Numbered from the stretch's first letter, positions 31,381-45,348 are shown. The stretch is DNA of 64,000 bases from Trichoderma breve (GCF_028502605.1 NC_079235.1:248001-312000); one strand, 5' to 3'. Made by a program: numbers and translations. The notes: generated from the sequence alone by a model not told the origin.

Positions 31381-33587
31381 AAAGGGCTGGATATATATTA
31401 CCCTCTAGATAATGAAGTAAATAGAAGGCTTCCTTTCATATTCTATTCTGACACTGGAGTCTCACGAAGTCGATGGGGAGCCGGATAGCAACCAGGGGTG
31501 CTGAATGGTAACCCCCTTATTGAATAACGAAAATATATTAGCTTCAGCATAACTTTCTCAAGCATCATATTATTAGTTAGAACTTGTGTACCAGAAAGCA
31601 ATTTAGCGCAAAGAAGCCCCTATCTGTACTCGTATTCATGAATCTACAGAATGAGCTACAGAGTCCCCCACCACTCAGTGATGCTAACTGACTGGGCGAC
31701 GAAGCAAATTGACTCTTCGAACTGGATGACCAAGACAGTAATTACACAATAAACAATTTCAATCATCCCAACTAATGAACAATTTGATTTACCGTGCATT
31801 ATTAGAGTATCCAACCGTATACCGGGAGTGGATCCTTGCCGAGGCAACGTTGAGGCTGTTAGCCGTCAGGTTTTTAAGCCGTGGGGCCGGCTTCACCCCG
31901 TCGATCTACCTATAGCGCAAGAAAAAGCTGCAGTTTGAGGAATAAAGTTCTTATGATTGAGGGAATTCCAAATTGAAATTTGGTGGATCTCCTTTTCCTA
32001 TTACTGCTCGTACTATTTCGATGCTACCATCGTCATAGTCATACCGACTTTTGTTCTTGAAAACGCACAAGGGTGGAGAGTAGCTCAACTTTCGTGAGCC
32101 GGTAATTGTCTTCGGATGGCCGATAAGCGGCGAGCGCGGCAAGATAAGGAACGGCAAAGCATTTCTAATCCTTTTTGCTTCCATCATCGTTCTAGTTACC
32201 GAGTAGCAAAGTGTCAGATTCCACGGAGTGTGTCCGACACGAGACCCTTCACGCGACCAGTCATAGGTAGCTTTGCCACACTTCGCCACACTTATATGCG
32301 AATGCGAAACCGAACCCCCACGGACTCGATCTCTAAGCCATTCAAGGGGTGCGTATTACTGTAAAGGTAGAGAAAATGGGAAAATGGTTGGCATGTTCCG
32401 TACTCTGTACAGAAACAGACAATTTACATATACTCGCCACACTGAACTTGTACAGAATAATGGCCATACTCTCTTAGAGTATGCACATACTCGTATTCAC
32501 TTTGCAGTCCCTGTTGTTTTCCAAACCGCTTACCATTACTCCGGAGACTTAACTAAAACAACTATGAAAGTCCTAAGGTGCCCTGTTCCATGGCTACGGA
32601 TGAGCTCCCGCGGACTGGATGGGGGTGGCGCCGAGGCGTATCCACATAGTTGATTGATGCATAGAAGCACGAAAAAGAGACGGTTCCTCCGTCACATTCG
32701 GCTCCCAAGAGGCATTATACTACAATCCACAGCTTTTACAACATCAATGCGGAATGATCGGGTCCGCGGTAACCGGTGGTAAGACATGACGATGCTGTCT
32801 CACAGTCAGTCATTATGACGGGAGGAATTCACTCAAGTGGGATGGAGTGCTGAGTGAGCGGTATGGTCCTAGCCAACTCAACAGTAGAATGTCTCTCAGC
32901 CAAGTTGACTTGATGAGGTACCCTAGACGCCAAGATAAACTCAAAGGACCTGGTAACTGCCAGAAACATTATTAAGCATCAAGCCTTATTTCAAGCTGAG
33001 TCAGTTCTTGAGCCTTCTCCAGAGCTATCGTTGAGCTAAGGATGTGACCCCGCGGAGAGTCCATGCGTGCTTACCATGCAAACGAAGCCGGACTCTATTT
33101 CCCAACGGTGTTTTGAGCCAAAACAGGCAACCTTGTCCTGATTCGTCTTGGCTGGGTCAGCCGTTATTTTGACTGGCAGCTTAACAAGACTTTAGCTCAC
33201 CTTGATGTTGGACTATGTAGGCTCTTCATCCTCAGCCTTTGAGCGCTAAGTCGGAGCCAGCGGGATGTTGCGGAGTATAATGGAGTGATGCCCAAAGTCC
33301 CGAGATCCGCGTATTTTGCGGGGAGGGAGACCGGAGGCGGAGGGAAGAACAGGCTCGCTGCATTTCCTGGGGAAGAGTGGATTAGCAAGTGAAGGTCCCT
33401 CGCTAGCTCAGTGATGACGAACAATAGCTAGTGAAAAAAAGGGTGACGATCCACGTGGCGGCGGACATTTTCTCCTGTTCACCATGCTCAATTCCTTCTT
33501 CATGTAATCAACGGTTCCCGGTTTTTTCTCTATTTCCACTACACGTATCGCTGTTGCTTCATCTTCATATTCGGCTCGACCATCACA
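31381..33587. other. gene-free spacer upstream of the Zn2Cys6 gene
   Basis: No recognisable gene. A minus-strand open frame of 112 codons at 31951-32289 contains the protein-like stretch DDGSIEIVRAVIGKGDPP but shows no family signature, and I do not call it. The right end is the promoter of the regulator at 33588. Confidence 0.45.
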
Positions 33588-36326
33588 ATGCCGCGACGAC
33601 GCGCAAGCAAGGCTTGCCTCCACTGTCGCCAGAGAAAAGTCCGGTGCGACGTGACCCTTCGCGGAGTTCCTTGCTTGAATTGTCAGCTCGACCATCAGCT
33701 GTGCGCAGTCCAGGAGCGCAAATCAAAACGGTAGGCGAGCAGCAGTCATTGTTATTGCTACAGGAAAGCAAAAGTCGGCTAACCTTGGAGGCAACCAAAG
33801 ATCATTGTCGGACTCCAAACTCCGCCATGAGGGAGGGTCGGTGTCTGACGGTATATCAGCGAGACTGACAGATGATAACCCATCTGGCATAGACAGTATA
33901 GATCAATGGGCCAAGCGATTGAGCGGGCTTGCACCACCTAACCTGAAGGGATTATCAATCAGCGGCTTTGACTCCCCGCAGGATGACATTCGGGCAAATG
34001 AAAGCACATGCATCAGTCTCGAAGGATTTTCTCCCAGAACAGCAAACACAATCTCAAATCTACACAAGAATAGCCAAGCCAGAGATAGGGCCAACACTCA
34101 TAATGCATTCACACAGCAAACTCCGCCTTCCATTAACAAAATGGGATCCAGCAGCCATGATACTCTGCCATTCATCAGAAGACCCGAATTAGGTCACTTG
34201 TCTGAGCTGGATATCAAGTACATGCAGCTTAATGGATGCTTTGACCTTCCACCTATGCCGATTCTCAACGAGTTTGTTCGCATGTACTTTCTCCATGTTC
34301 ACCCCATCGTGCCACTCATCGAGGAGGGAGACTTCTGGGACTCGTTCTCGTGTGCCAACGGAGAGAAAATTTCGCTTCTCGTGTTCCAGGCAATGATATT
34401 CGCCGCCTGTGCCGTGAGCCTAGATCCCAAATATCCTACCCTATTAAGGGCAAACTAACACTGCCACGATAGTTTATTCCTGGAGCGATTGCAGAAGCAA
34501 CAGGTTTTGACTGCCCCCGATCAGCCACGGCAGCATTCTACAAAAAAGCAAAGGTTTGTAGCCTCATTTACACACTTAGACTGTTTCAGCAAATCAAGAT
34601 TGCTAAAAACAAAATTACTATGTTTGCGCGCAACAGATTTTATACGATTTCGAAATCGAATCAGACCCCATCTCTCTCGGCCAGGCGGCGTTACTATTCA
34701 CGTTTTGGCCAGCAGGACTAAGGCCAGGGCCTGCAAAATCGAACAGCACATGGGTCAGCATCGCCATCCGGCACGCAAAATCTCTTCGAGCGCATCATTT
34801 GACGGCGAATACCGGCCGGATCAAGCAAACCGCGATCCCACCACAGACGAGAATATCTCTTCGGCGTCTCTGGTGGTGCTGCTACATTCGCGATCGCATC
34901 CTTGCTCTAGGTCTTCGCAGAACGCTGCGCATCCAAGAGAAATATCCACCACTGGTCCTCGAAGACTTTGAAAACGAGATTCACCGCTCCCGCGTCTACA
35001 AGGTCGAGTCGAAGAGGCGCTTCTTCGACATCTTTATACAGATATCAAAGCTCTGCGTTGCTGTCACGGACTTGCTGCGGATATGCTCTACCTCGGAGGA
35101 TGGGCTCGAGAGCGAGACGAGCATAGCGGATCATCATAAGGCGATGGCAGATTGTACGGCTCAGCTGGACGAATGGTACGATGAGGCCAAACGGCAGTTC
35201 CCAGACGATACAGACGAGCCAGGGATCCAGCCGCATTTCCTCATCATCCAAACTAACCTAATGTTTACGTATTATTTGTGAGTGCCGATATCAGATCCAT
35301 CGACATTCGCCGTGTAAGTTGTACGAGCACTGACAACATCACGTATATAGCGCCGCAAAACTGGCGATTCTCCATCAAGAGATATTTTATGCGGCTCGTG
35401 ACGCAGAAAACGAAAACGCAAACGCAAACGCAAACGGAGAGGGAGGTGGTAACGGAGATGGGCCGTGCCTCAAGTTGGCGGGCAAAAGCGACGAGGTTCG
35501 AGATGCTGTGAATAACATCATCAAATACCTCACGAATCCTGTACGACTGGGGTTGGCACAATATCTGCCCGTCAGCGTGTAAGATTCCAATCTCCTCTTT
35601 GGTCTGGTTGCATCTGTGCTCACTGCTAACTTGTTCCGTTTATCCAGGGTTGCATTTGTGGCCATGCCCTTGATGGTGCAAATTGTCAATGCCAAGATCA
35701 TGTCTCGAGGCGTTGCAAATCCGCGAGCGGCCATGCATCGCCAACAGCTTCATTCCCTCATCAGCCTGATCAAGCAATGTCACCAGCGGCTTGACGGAAT
35801 CGATGCGGTTTGCATGACCATTCGTCGACTGACAGATCAAGCCCAAGCTCGTATCATGTCCGAAAATGCATCTCAGATAACAGAGTGCATCGATCTCATT
35901 GACCACAACCCGATCGAGTACCTGCGGCTCTTCCTGAACCTGGACCTGAACCTAAGCAACGCCACAATGGTAGACAAGATCCAGTTCGTAGAATTGAAAG
36001 AAGACTTGCTCCGGACCAAGACGGCCCCCACGGCATCTGATGCTCCCGCTCCAACTGCAAATGCAGAGGCATCAAAGCCAGCCTTTACACAGTCAGCAGA
36101 GCCTTTCCTAGCATCTCCGCCACAGGACACATGGGATATAAACTTCCCGGAGCCCAAAGCTGAGGCTATAGTCGATATGGATGACTCGGTATTAGACATT
36201 GACGAGCTGTTAGGCGGAGATGGCGCATTAGGCACCGACCCGTCTTTCGCTCTAGAACCTCTGACGTTTATGAACCAACAGATGGAGTGGGAGATGGATG
36301 CATGGCTGTTGGGGGAGACAGCCTAA
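33588..36326 (+). CDS. Zn2Cys6 transcription factor with fungal-specific TF domain
   Basis: Six exons (33588-33730, 33801-34413, 34473-34553, 34637-35277, 35351-35578, 35648-36326) give 794 residues. The binuclear zinc cluster is at residues 10-39 with spacing C-x2-C-x6-C-x8-C-x2-C-x6-C, preceded by a basic arm (PRRRASKA). The middle region holds the fungal_trans domain: a start near MYFLHVHPIVPLIEEGDFW and, after splicing, WVSIAIRHAKSLRAHH and RRLWWCCYIRDRILALGLRR. The C-terminal 70 residues are acidic (DMDDSVLDIDELLGGDG), a likely activation region. Exon 5 encodes a short Asn/Ala repeat (ENENANANANG). It acts in the nucleus on CGG-type half-sites. Targets are unknown; the neighbouring sugar transporter and ALDH genes are candidates by position only. 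Confidence 0.9.
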
Positions 36327-37850
36327 CAATGAAGCGGTGGCCAGCCGTGGTTTTCAGCTCCGCTATCTTGACTGGCATGTGAGATGAATTTTTTCTTTAT
36401 TTTTTTCGGAAGCGGCCTGGCAAATATCGGTTCGGCGAGTAAAAAAAGGAGTCGAAAGGGAAAAAAAAGTTCTTCAAAATAGCATCGCGCTAGGCTCATG
36501 ACCATTGATCTTTTGCTTCACCAATTATCGTGGCCCAGCTCACATTTACGAAATAGTTCGCCCCCAAGTGACTGACGCCGAAGTTATTTTCGTGCCGAAT
36601 TGCCTGATAATATCCCCCAAAAATCTCCTTCACCGCGATCCAGCTTTCAAGCAAAGCTAAACCGATCCAATGTGCCGTAGACTGCCCACGAATCATGCCA
36701 CCCTTGCCCAGATGGGGGGTGTTTGCATTTAGCCGGAGAGCCTTTCACCGAGGATGCAGTGAAAACGTGGATATTTACAAAACAGCAGGGGAACGATTTG
36801 AGGCAGCCCGGATGTCCAGGCCGGAGCAGATGACTCTGAGGGCGTCTTAGCGGCTGATCCCGTATTGGATACTCCAGGCCTTCTCCATACTGCCGGTTAA
36901 TATAGCCGCCTCGTGGGTAGTTGGAGTGAGCAAATGAGATCCTTGGAGAGACAAGGCTTCCCCATTCGCGGAGTGTGGGTTTGTGGGGAAATATTGCCCG
37001 TGCTGGAGCATTCTATTCGCCTCATGAGAACAGCTCGAGATCCACTGCTGGGGAAGTGTGAATCGTGTGGGTTTAGCAGGCGGCGTGGAGAGTGAAGCTA
37101 CCAGCCTTGATTTCAATGCGCGTATATCCGTAAATTTGTCTTGGGAACTTCATACCTCCACCAGAGACCCAGATGGATGTTCTCGCCCCTTGTCTGGTGG
37201 AGAGCGAAAAGGAACACTCGTAGCTGCTGTAATCAAGACATTTCACGGCCTTCATCGTTCTCTTCGTCCTCGTCACTCGTCCTGGCGACACGGACACAAC
37301 TTCCAACTTCTCTCCAGCCTGGGGGTAATCTGGGGGAGCGCGCCACTCACGTAGCAACGGCCACTAAAATCGGACCGTTAACAAACTCTGCACACAGTTT
37401 CTTCGATCCTTTAGGACCAGAGCCCCTGTCAGTTGGCCGGTACCCCAAGCTCGGGTGAGCCACTCGCGAGCTACGGAAGATTTAAAGACTGGCGGCTATT
37501 TAGGCTAAATGGGCAGAAGCGCTCCTTGCCGTAGCGCCGACAGCGTTCTTGGATGAATATCCCAAGTGCAGCTTTTTGGAGATGACCTTGCCGTCGGGTA
37601 CATGGAAACCAGACAAGGAGTGTGTCTGGAGACAAATCACTTATATAGTAGTAATCGACCCTCTGTTTCCCAGGGTCGTATTGCAGGAAATGTGACAGAG
37701 CTCGATTTGGAGTCTGATTTTCTCCTCCTCCTCCTTCTCCTCCTCTCATTTTCCTTCTTCACTTCTTCCCATCTCAGATCGGTGTCACCAAATCTTCTTT
37801 GCACATTGTAAGAAAAGACAGGCAATCAGTTTCAGCCTCTCGTCTTCACA
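36327..37850. other. 1.5-kb promoter-containing spacer
   Basis: No gene seen. The last 130 bases before the sugar transporter contain CTCCTCCTCC/CTTCTCC pyrimidine tracts at about 37723-37760 and a TATATAG element near 37642, typical of a highly expressed fungal gene leader. Confidence 0.5.
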
Positions 37851-39926
37851 ATGGGCGTCGCCGCCGACTCTGGTGCCGCCATCTATGATGCGGCGCTGAC
37901 TCGTCGCCAGGCCCTCATGGGCTCCAGTGGAGCGCGTGCTCTTTTCAAAAACTTTCGCGTCTTCAGTCTGGCTGCCTTTGCCTGTATCGGTGGTGTCCTC
38001 TATGGTTACAACCAGGGCATGTTCTCTGGCGTTCTTGCCATGCCATCATTCAAACAGCGTAAGTAAAATAGCATAACATAAGAGATGAAATGCTAGAACA
38101 CACGCGACTGACTTGTGGCATTTAGACATGGGAGAATACGATCCTTTTGACCCCAATGCCAGCCAGACCAAGAAGGGTTGGCTGACGGCCATTCTCGAGC
38201 TCGGTGCCTGGTTTGGAACCCTGTTCTCCGGTTTCCTTGCCGAGACAATCTCTCGTAAATACGGAATCATTGTTGCCTGCTGCATTTTCATTATCGGTGT
38301 TGTTGTCCAGGCCTGCGCCATTGATGCTGGTCCCAGTGCCATTCTTGGAGGTCGATTCGTCACGTATGTTTTCACATTTGGAAAGAATACCAGGGAACAT
38401 TTGATACTAACTATGATAACAGCGGTATCGGTGTTGGAAGCTTGTCTATGATTGTGCCCATCTACAACTCTGAAGTGGCTCCTCCGTACGTCTCAATTTA
38501 TTCCCTGATAAGAGATATGAAAGATATGTGAAGAAAGTCAACTAACAATGAAATAGTGAGGTTCGAGGTGCTCTTGTTGCCCTCCAGCAGTTTGCCATTT
38601 GCTTCGGTATCATGGTTTCCTTCTGGATTGACTAGTATGTTTTCAATAACAACACAAATTTCGTCTGTAACGATACTAACATCATTTCAGTGGCACCAAC
38701 TACATCGGCGGCACTACCCTCGGCCACCAGAGCGAGGCCGCCTGGCTTGTGCCCGTCTGCCTTCAGATCTTCCCCTGTCTCTGTCTCCTGGGAGGCATGA
38801 TCTTCATGCCCTTCTCGCCCCGTTGGCTCATCCACCACAACCGCGAAGAGGAAGCCAAGAAGATTCTGTCTACTCTCCGAGGCCTTCCCATCGACCACGA
38901 GCTCGTTGAGCTGGAGTTTTTGGAAATCAAGGCCCAGTCTCTGTTTGAAAAGCGAAGCATTGCCGAGCAGTTCCCCCACCTCCGCGAGCAAACCGTCTGG
39001 AACAACTTCCAGCTTCAGTTCGTTGCCATCAAGTCTCTCTTCACTAAGAAGAGCATGTTGAAGCGCTGCATGGTTGCCGGTGTTACCATGTTCTTCCAAC
39101 AGTGGACAGGAATCAACGCTGTGCTCTACTACGCCCCTACAATCTTCCAGCAGCTAGGTCAGACCGACAACACTGTTTCTCTGCTGGCTACTGGTGTCGT
39201 CGGTATCGTCATGTTTGTCGCAACTGCCCCTGCCGTGCTGTGGATTGACCGAATTGGACGCAAGCCTGTCCTCATTGTCGGTGCCATTGGTATGGCTACT
39301 TGCCACATTATCATCGCCGTCCTCTTCGCCAAGAACTCTGACAGCTGGCCCGAGCACAAGGCTGCTGGTTGGGCAGCCGTTGCCATGGTCTGGCTGTTCG
39401 TTGTCCACTTTGGTTACAGTTGGGGACCTTGCGCCTGGATCATTGTCGCCGAAATCTGGCCATTGAGCTCTCGACCTTATGGTGTTTCCCTGGGAGCATC
39501 CAGCAACTGGATGAACAACTTTATGTAAGTCGATTACAAACTACGGGTTCATGGCGGCCTCAATTTCTAACAATCTACTCTCCACAGCATTGGACAGGTT
39601 ACTCCCGATATGTTGCAAGGCATCACTTATGGTACTTATATTCTATTCGGAGTACTTACGTACCTTGGTGCCGCTTTCGTCTACTTCTTCGTCCCCGAGA
39701 CCAAGCGTCTTACCCTGGAGGAAATGGTAAGGGCACACCCTTATGAAACCATGTATCACATGAAGGTTGTACTGACTTTGATTAGGACATCGTCTTTGGC
39801 AGCGAAGGTGCCGCACGTGCAGACTTTGAGCGCATGGAGGAGATTAACAACGAGATTGGTCTTACCGCCATGGTTTACCGCTCGAATCCCGATGAGATTG
39901 TGACTGTGGAGGCTGAGAAGGCCTAG
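37851..39926 (+). CDS. MFS sugar transporter (SP family)
   Basis: Seven exons (37851-38058, 38126-38363, 38423-38485, 38557-38634, 38691-39524, 39588-39726, 39786-39926) give 566 residues with twelve membrane helices. Signature motifs are GGVLYGYNQGMFSGVL in helix 1, GRFVTGIGVGSLSMIVPIYNSEVAPPEVRG across two introns, PFSPRWL, QQWTGINAVLYYAP and the closing VPETKRLTLEEMD. These are the hallmark sequences of sugar-proton symporters. The closest flavour is fungal high-affinity monosaccharide transporters, but the specific sugar cannot be assigned. Six short introns (60-72 nt) all have GT..AG ends. The Zn2Cys6 gene upstream is in the same orientation 1.5 kb away. Confidence 0.92.
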
Positions 39927-40969
39927 AGTGCTTGTCAAATTCTTAATGTCTTAGGAACAAAGATTGATAGTTAATAACGGGGTGGTGTATCAATTTGCAA
40001 TGCACATTATATTAATGTCTTAGTCACACGTAAGAGTGCTTGAAGATAGGTACCAAACAAAATAATGAGGAGGGATCTGTGGCCCTTATACTATTTCTCG
40101 GGACGCAACTTTACGTCTAAGATAAAGCAACACCCCCCGTGCGTCTCTCGAATCAAAGCAATCGCCGCTGTTGACGCTGTTAACGCTGTCAAGTGGGGTT
40201 GCTTGATATGCCATCGTGAAAACGTGATGAAACTCGGGATGAAGCGAGATATATATACCGGTGCTATCTGTCTATGGTGGAAGCTAAGCTCGGAACGGCT
40301 GCTAAAGTTCATACGGGGCTCAAGCTCGATAAGGGCTTTACTGCCTTTGGTAAGCTGCGAGAAGAAATCTTGACGGAATCATTTCTCAATAGCATCTTCC
40401 CCGCCACGTTCGGCTGACCGTGAGGGGAAGACTCCACACTCCACTCCAAGACAGACAAGCCTTCTTATCAGCGATCTATAATTCGTGCTCCATAATTCAT
40501 GTTTGGCATCTCAGAAATGTTGTACCTAGGTGATGAGATACTTGTGTCATTCCAGATGTTTCGACCTTCATGCGTTGGATTGCATAGCTGGAATACCTTT
40601 GGAAAACAGGAAGAGGTCATGTTGTAGGGCTGAAGAAGATCTTGAGATCGTTACGGAATGCACCGCCCGCCGGACATAACACGTAATCACTAGCAGTAGA
40701 GTTTCCTTCTAGTAGTGTTGGTTTGCCCTGATTAGATGCGTGTAACATCCACGAATAACTACAAATAGTGTAGCTAATATTAAACTGTGGGTGCGGCTCC
40801 CCGCGTGAGGCGATTTATGTACCTTGAGGGGTGGATATTTTAGAAATACGACTGTCAGATTACATCAATGTCGTGCAAGCCATTGAGGCGAATATATATA
40901 AAGCGGCCTCTGCTTCGTTGGCGCGGTTTGCGTTTCATTCCCCCTCAATAACACAATACCCTACACAAA
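39927..40969. other. intergenic spacer with ALDH promoter
   Basis: No gene seen in this 1-kb spacer. A TATA element (TATATAAA) at 40895-40902 lies 75 bases before the ALDH start at 40970. Confidence 0.55.
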
Positions 40970-42751
40970 ATGACTTCTACATTCAAGGTCTCTCTGCCCA
41001 ACGGGCTCAACTACGATCAGCCTACAGGGCTCTTCATTGACAATGAATACGTCCCCGCCAATGGCGAAAAGTTTACCGTCTATAACCCTACGTAAGGCAC
41101 TCCGGCCGCACTTTCATGTCATAAGTGATTAGGTGAACAATGCGAGATTGCTTACTGGACCAATAGCAACGATGAGGAGATTGTAACTTTACAGGGCGCA
41201 TCTGAACAAGACGTAGACAAAGCCGTCGCCGCTGCCCGCCGCGCTTTTGAGGGAGAATGGTCTGAGCTCGAGGCTGTTGAGCGAGGCGCTTTGATATATA
41301 AGCTGGCCGAATTAATTAAGAGGGATCAGAAGCTCCTGGCAAGTATTGACTCGTTCGATAACGGCAAGTCATTCTCCGACGCATATGGAGGAGATTTGCT
41401 CGAGAGCTACAACGTCTTTCGGTACTATGCCGGTGCTGCAGACAAGATCACTGGCAAAACTATTGAGACTGGACCCAACAAGCTAGCCTATGTCATCCAG
41501 GAACCTCTTGGTGTCTGTGGTCAGATTATTCCCTGGTAAGGGACTCTTAAAAAATTAACGGATTTATTGGCGCGACTAACATGAGCGCCAGGAATTATCC
41601 CTTCATGATGCTTGCGTGGAAGGTCGCGCCAGCTCTGGCTTGCGGAAACACCATTGTCTTGAAGCCCGCAGAGCAAACTCCTCTCTCGGCTCTATACTTT
41701 GGTAAGCTTATTGCTGAGGCTGGCTTCCCGCCTGGTGTGGTCAACATTATTCCCGGTCTTGGATACATCTCTGGCAAGGCTCTTGCGGAGCACATGGACG
41801 TCGACAAGATTGCCTTCACTGGCAGCACAGCTACTGGAAGGTCCATCATGAAGTCTGCTGCTAGCAACCTGAAGAATATTACTTTGGAATGCGGCGGCAA
41901 GAGCCCTAGCATTGTCTTTGACGATGCAGACCTTGACCAGGCTGTGAAGTGGTGTCACAGTGGAATCATGGACAACATGGGTCAAGTAAGTTTCTCTAAT
42001 GAGTTTTATTCAGATGCATCTTGCTTTTCGTAAGCCTTCTTTCATGATCTAATAGCTATCCGCAGGTGTGCACATCGACATCTCGAATCTATGTACAAGA
42101 CACCATTTACGACAAGTTTCTCGAGAAATTCACTGCAAAGACCAAGGATGCCGCAACAAAGATTGGCGATCCTTTCAATGAGGATACCTACCAGGGCCCC
42201 CAGGTTTCCAAGGCCCAGTTTGAAAAGGTCTTGGGCTACATCGATGAGGGCAAGAAGTCTGGCGCTCGCGTCCTCCACGGTGGTGCCAAGCACGGTGATA
42301 AAGGCTACTTTATCCAGCCCACCGTTTTTGCAGATGTATGCACCCTCCCCTGTTTGTTTTTTTGTTTTTTTCTTCTTTTCAGCATGGATCATATCTAACA
42401 GTTTTAAAATCTTAGACCACCGAAGATATGAAGATTGTCAAGGAGGAGATTTTCGGCCCTGTTGTTGCAATTTCCAAATTCAGCACCGAGGCGGAAGTCA
42501 TTAAAAAGGCCAACGACACGTCGTACGGCTTGGCAGCCGCGGTGTTTACTCAAAAGGTGACAAAGGCGCACAAAGTTGCTCGCAAGATTCAGGCTGGCAT
42601 GGTGTTCATCAATTCGTCGGGCGACTCACATTTTGGCATTCCGTTTGGAGGCTACAAGTCGTCAGGCATTGGGAGAGAGCTGGGTCAGTACGCGTTGGAC
42701 GCTTATACGCAGTCCAAGGCGGTGCACGTAAATTTGGGAACCGAGTTGTAA
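40970..42751 (+). CDS. cytosolic NAD(P)-dependent aldehyde dehydrogenase
   Basis: Five exons (40970-41091, 41167-41535, 41592-41985, 42066-42335, 42416-42751) give 496 residues, the normal family length. Splicing rebuilds [20 protein letters not shown], the Rossmann motif [16 protein letters not shown] (general base Glu near 262) and GQVCTSTSR with the catalytic Cys at 297. The C-terminus has EEIFGPVV and the ending [14 protein letters not shown]. No targeting peptide is visible, so the enzyme is most likely cytosolic, like fungal AldA used in ethanol and acetaldehyde oxidation. It is clearly a different paralogue from the ALDH at 25754-27575 (different exon structure and active-site context). 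Confidence 0.93.
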
Positions 42752-43456
42752 TTCTTGTCTGTAAATTGGGCGTCTACCGGAGTAGTAGACAAAAATTAAA
42801 AGTATTTTTTTGAATATCACAAATAAAGTCTATTCATTTAAAACACCTAAATCTCTGTAGAAATCGAATTAAACTGTGTACATGTATGTATTCAGTGATG
42901 GTACTGCGCGTTTACACGTGTAAGTACGATATCGGTGTGATGATGGCTTCCCGCTTGCCCGCCCGTCTCTACCCGCACTATTTTAGCTATGTAATACTCC
43001 ATAGATTGCAAAACAATGGCTCGATTCAGGTAATAACTCGCAAATCCCAGCACGTGAGACGGCTCTCTCTCTCTAGCCTCTAGCTCGGCACACGCCTCCA
43101 GCTCGTTGGTGGCCGCTCTTAGTAGCTTATCAACCTCCGACCCAGCCATTCTCCATCCTCCCCATCGCAACCCCTCATTTTGCCTGACGGCTGAGGGGTA
43201 GCGATTAGATATGGTAATAGCCCAGTGCGGTTGGGTTGCCAATTGGGGCAAGACGTTCCCCGGAGTCGCGAGGCCGGTATCTCCCATGATTTGGTCCGAG
43301 GCCGTTATAAGCCGGCCACGTTCCTCTTGTCGCCACAGCTGATGAACCATCTTTCCTTTCTCATTAATCAGAAACTTGATACACAATACACAGTGGATTT
43401 TATTTATAAATTACACTTGCACCGTTGATTCAATAAGGGATATTACATAAGGAATC
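42752..43456. other. intergenic, amidase promoter
   Basis: No gene seen. A TTTATAAA element near 43404 lies about 50 bases before the amidase ATG at 43457. Confidence 0.5.
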
Positions 43457-45348
43457 ATGGGTGACGCTCAGCAGATCACAATTTGGCAAGACAAAGTCTC
43501 GTTGGCCAGGGCCCGGCGCGATGCTGGCCTGGCCAAGGTCGAGCCCAAGCTGGAGGGCATCCCCGATGTCCTTCCCCTGAGTTCACAAGATCTGCCAAAG
43601 TCCGTGCTGACGGCGCGGGAAATCGAAATCACCGAAAAGTATTCCGTCACAGAACTGCTCAAGATCCTCCGGGAAAAGAAGATTACCGTCGAGGAGGTGA
43701 CGCGGGCCTTTTTGCGTAGAGCTGCGCTAGCCCAAGCTGCTGTATGTCCTCATATATCCCACATGACATCGCGCATTTCTTCCATAACCACCACAGAATA
43801 AGCACAATTGCTAACGAGTTTAGACGAATTGCCTTACTGAGCTGTTGTGGGATGAGGCCATCGCTCGTGCAAAGCACCTCGATTCCTTGCCGGAGCCCAA
43901 GGGTGCCTTCTTTGGCCTCCCCATCTCAACCAAGGAGCACCATGGCATGGTTGGCAAAAACATCAAAACCTCTGCCTCATACGCTGCTTGGGTTGAGACA
44001 GAGCACACCTCAAACCTGCTTTACGACATTCTGTACAGTGAAGGGTGTGTCTTTTACGCTAGAACAACTCAGCCGCAAACTATTATGCACTTGGAGACCG
44101 AGAGCAATGTCTATGGACGAACAGTTAACCCATACAACCGGGATCTGACACCCGGCGGTAGCTCTGGTGGCGAATCTGCCTTGGTTGGTATTCGTGGCAG
44201 TATTCTTGTAAGTGATACGAGTGACCATGTTTGTGGTTTGCGAGTATGAGACTAACAAGTCACACAGGGCGTTGGTGGCGATATCGGCGGCAGTGTTCGA
44301 TGCCCATCAGCTCATGTCGGCATCTATGGCTTCAAGTAAGCCAAAGCAACCCTACCATATCACAGGTTCCGTGTGAGTTAACATGTTTCCAGGCCATCTT
44401 CCAAGCGTATCTCTGTCGCCGGACAGAAGGCCAACATGGCTGGCAAGGAGACAATTCTCTCCACCCCAGGACCGATGACAGTAGAGCGTGACGCAGTCGA
44501 GCTGTTCATGAAGGTTGCCATTGCTGCCGAGCCATGGCGCCTCGATCCATCACTTACAGCCAAACCTTGGACGCCGTACACCTTCACGAAGCCGCTTAAA
44601 ATTGCCGTCCAATGGTGGGATGGTGTTGTCCAGCTGCATCCCCCCATGAAGCGTGCATTAGAAGAAGTTGCCGCCGCGTGCCGAAAGGCCGGCCACGAGG
44701 TGGTTGACTGGAATTGCGAGTCTCTTGGCCACGATGAGGCCTGGGACATCATCTCAGGGCTCTACTGGCCTGATGGTGGTGAAGAAGTCATGAACTTGAT
44801 GAACTCGACCGGGGAGCCCATTTTGCCATTGACAAAGTTCATTATTGAAGAGCAGCCAAGCGTCAAGAAGATGACCGTACCCGAACTTTGGGATGTAAGT
44901 GCTTTCTCCTCCTATCACTCCAGTCACAGAAGCTAACACTAGTACCAAGATTTGCGCTCGACGAGATGCGTACCGAGCAAGATACGCCAAGGCCTGGACA
45001 GCCACCGCAGCCAACGGGGAGAGAGAGGTAGATGTCATTCTGTGTCCTCCATCCTTCGGCGCTGCTGCTCCCCACGAGCAGTCCCGGTACTGGGGCTACA
45101 CTTCGCAATGGAACCTCCTGGATTACCCGGCTGTTGTCTTCCCCGTTACCACCGTCGATCAAGTCAAGGATGTCAAGGACCCCAACTACGTACCGAAGAA
45201 CGAAAAGGACCGATTCGTGTATGAGATGTACAGCCCCGAGAAGTATGTCAATGCACCGGTGAGCCTGCAGATTGTTGGAAGACGGCAGTACGACGAAAAG
45301 GTCCTTGCAGCACTGAAAGAGATTGAGCGTGCCATGGGAAGACCATGA
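43457..45348 (+). CDS. amidase (acetamidase-type, amidase signature family)
   Basis: Five exons (43457-43741, 43824-44207, 44268-44335, 44393-44894, 44950-45348) give 545 residues. The Ser-cisSer-Lys triad is visible: Lys in LPISTKEH near residue 129, cis-Ser in TPGGSSGGESAL near 205, and the nucleophile Ser in GVGGDIGGSVRCP near 230. Splicing of exons 2 to 4 is required to assemble the signature. It hydrolyses small amides to acid and ammonia in the cytosol, giving nitrogen from amides in related fungi (AmdS). The last acceptor was chosen as the CCAAG at 44945-44949, because the alternative CTAG upstream breaks the frame. Confidence 0.9.

Noticed and set aside
31951..32289. 112-codon minus-strand open frame with protein-like stretch DDGSIEIVRAVIGKG
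   Set aside because: No family recognised, no promoter or intron evidence, and it lies in a decayed region next to a LINE relic. It may be a fossil exon but cannot be supported.
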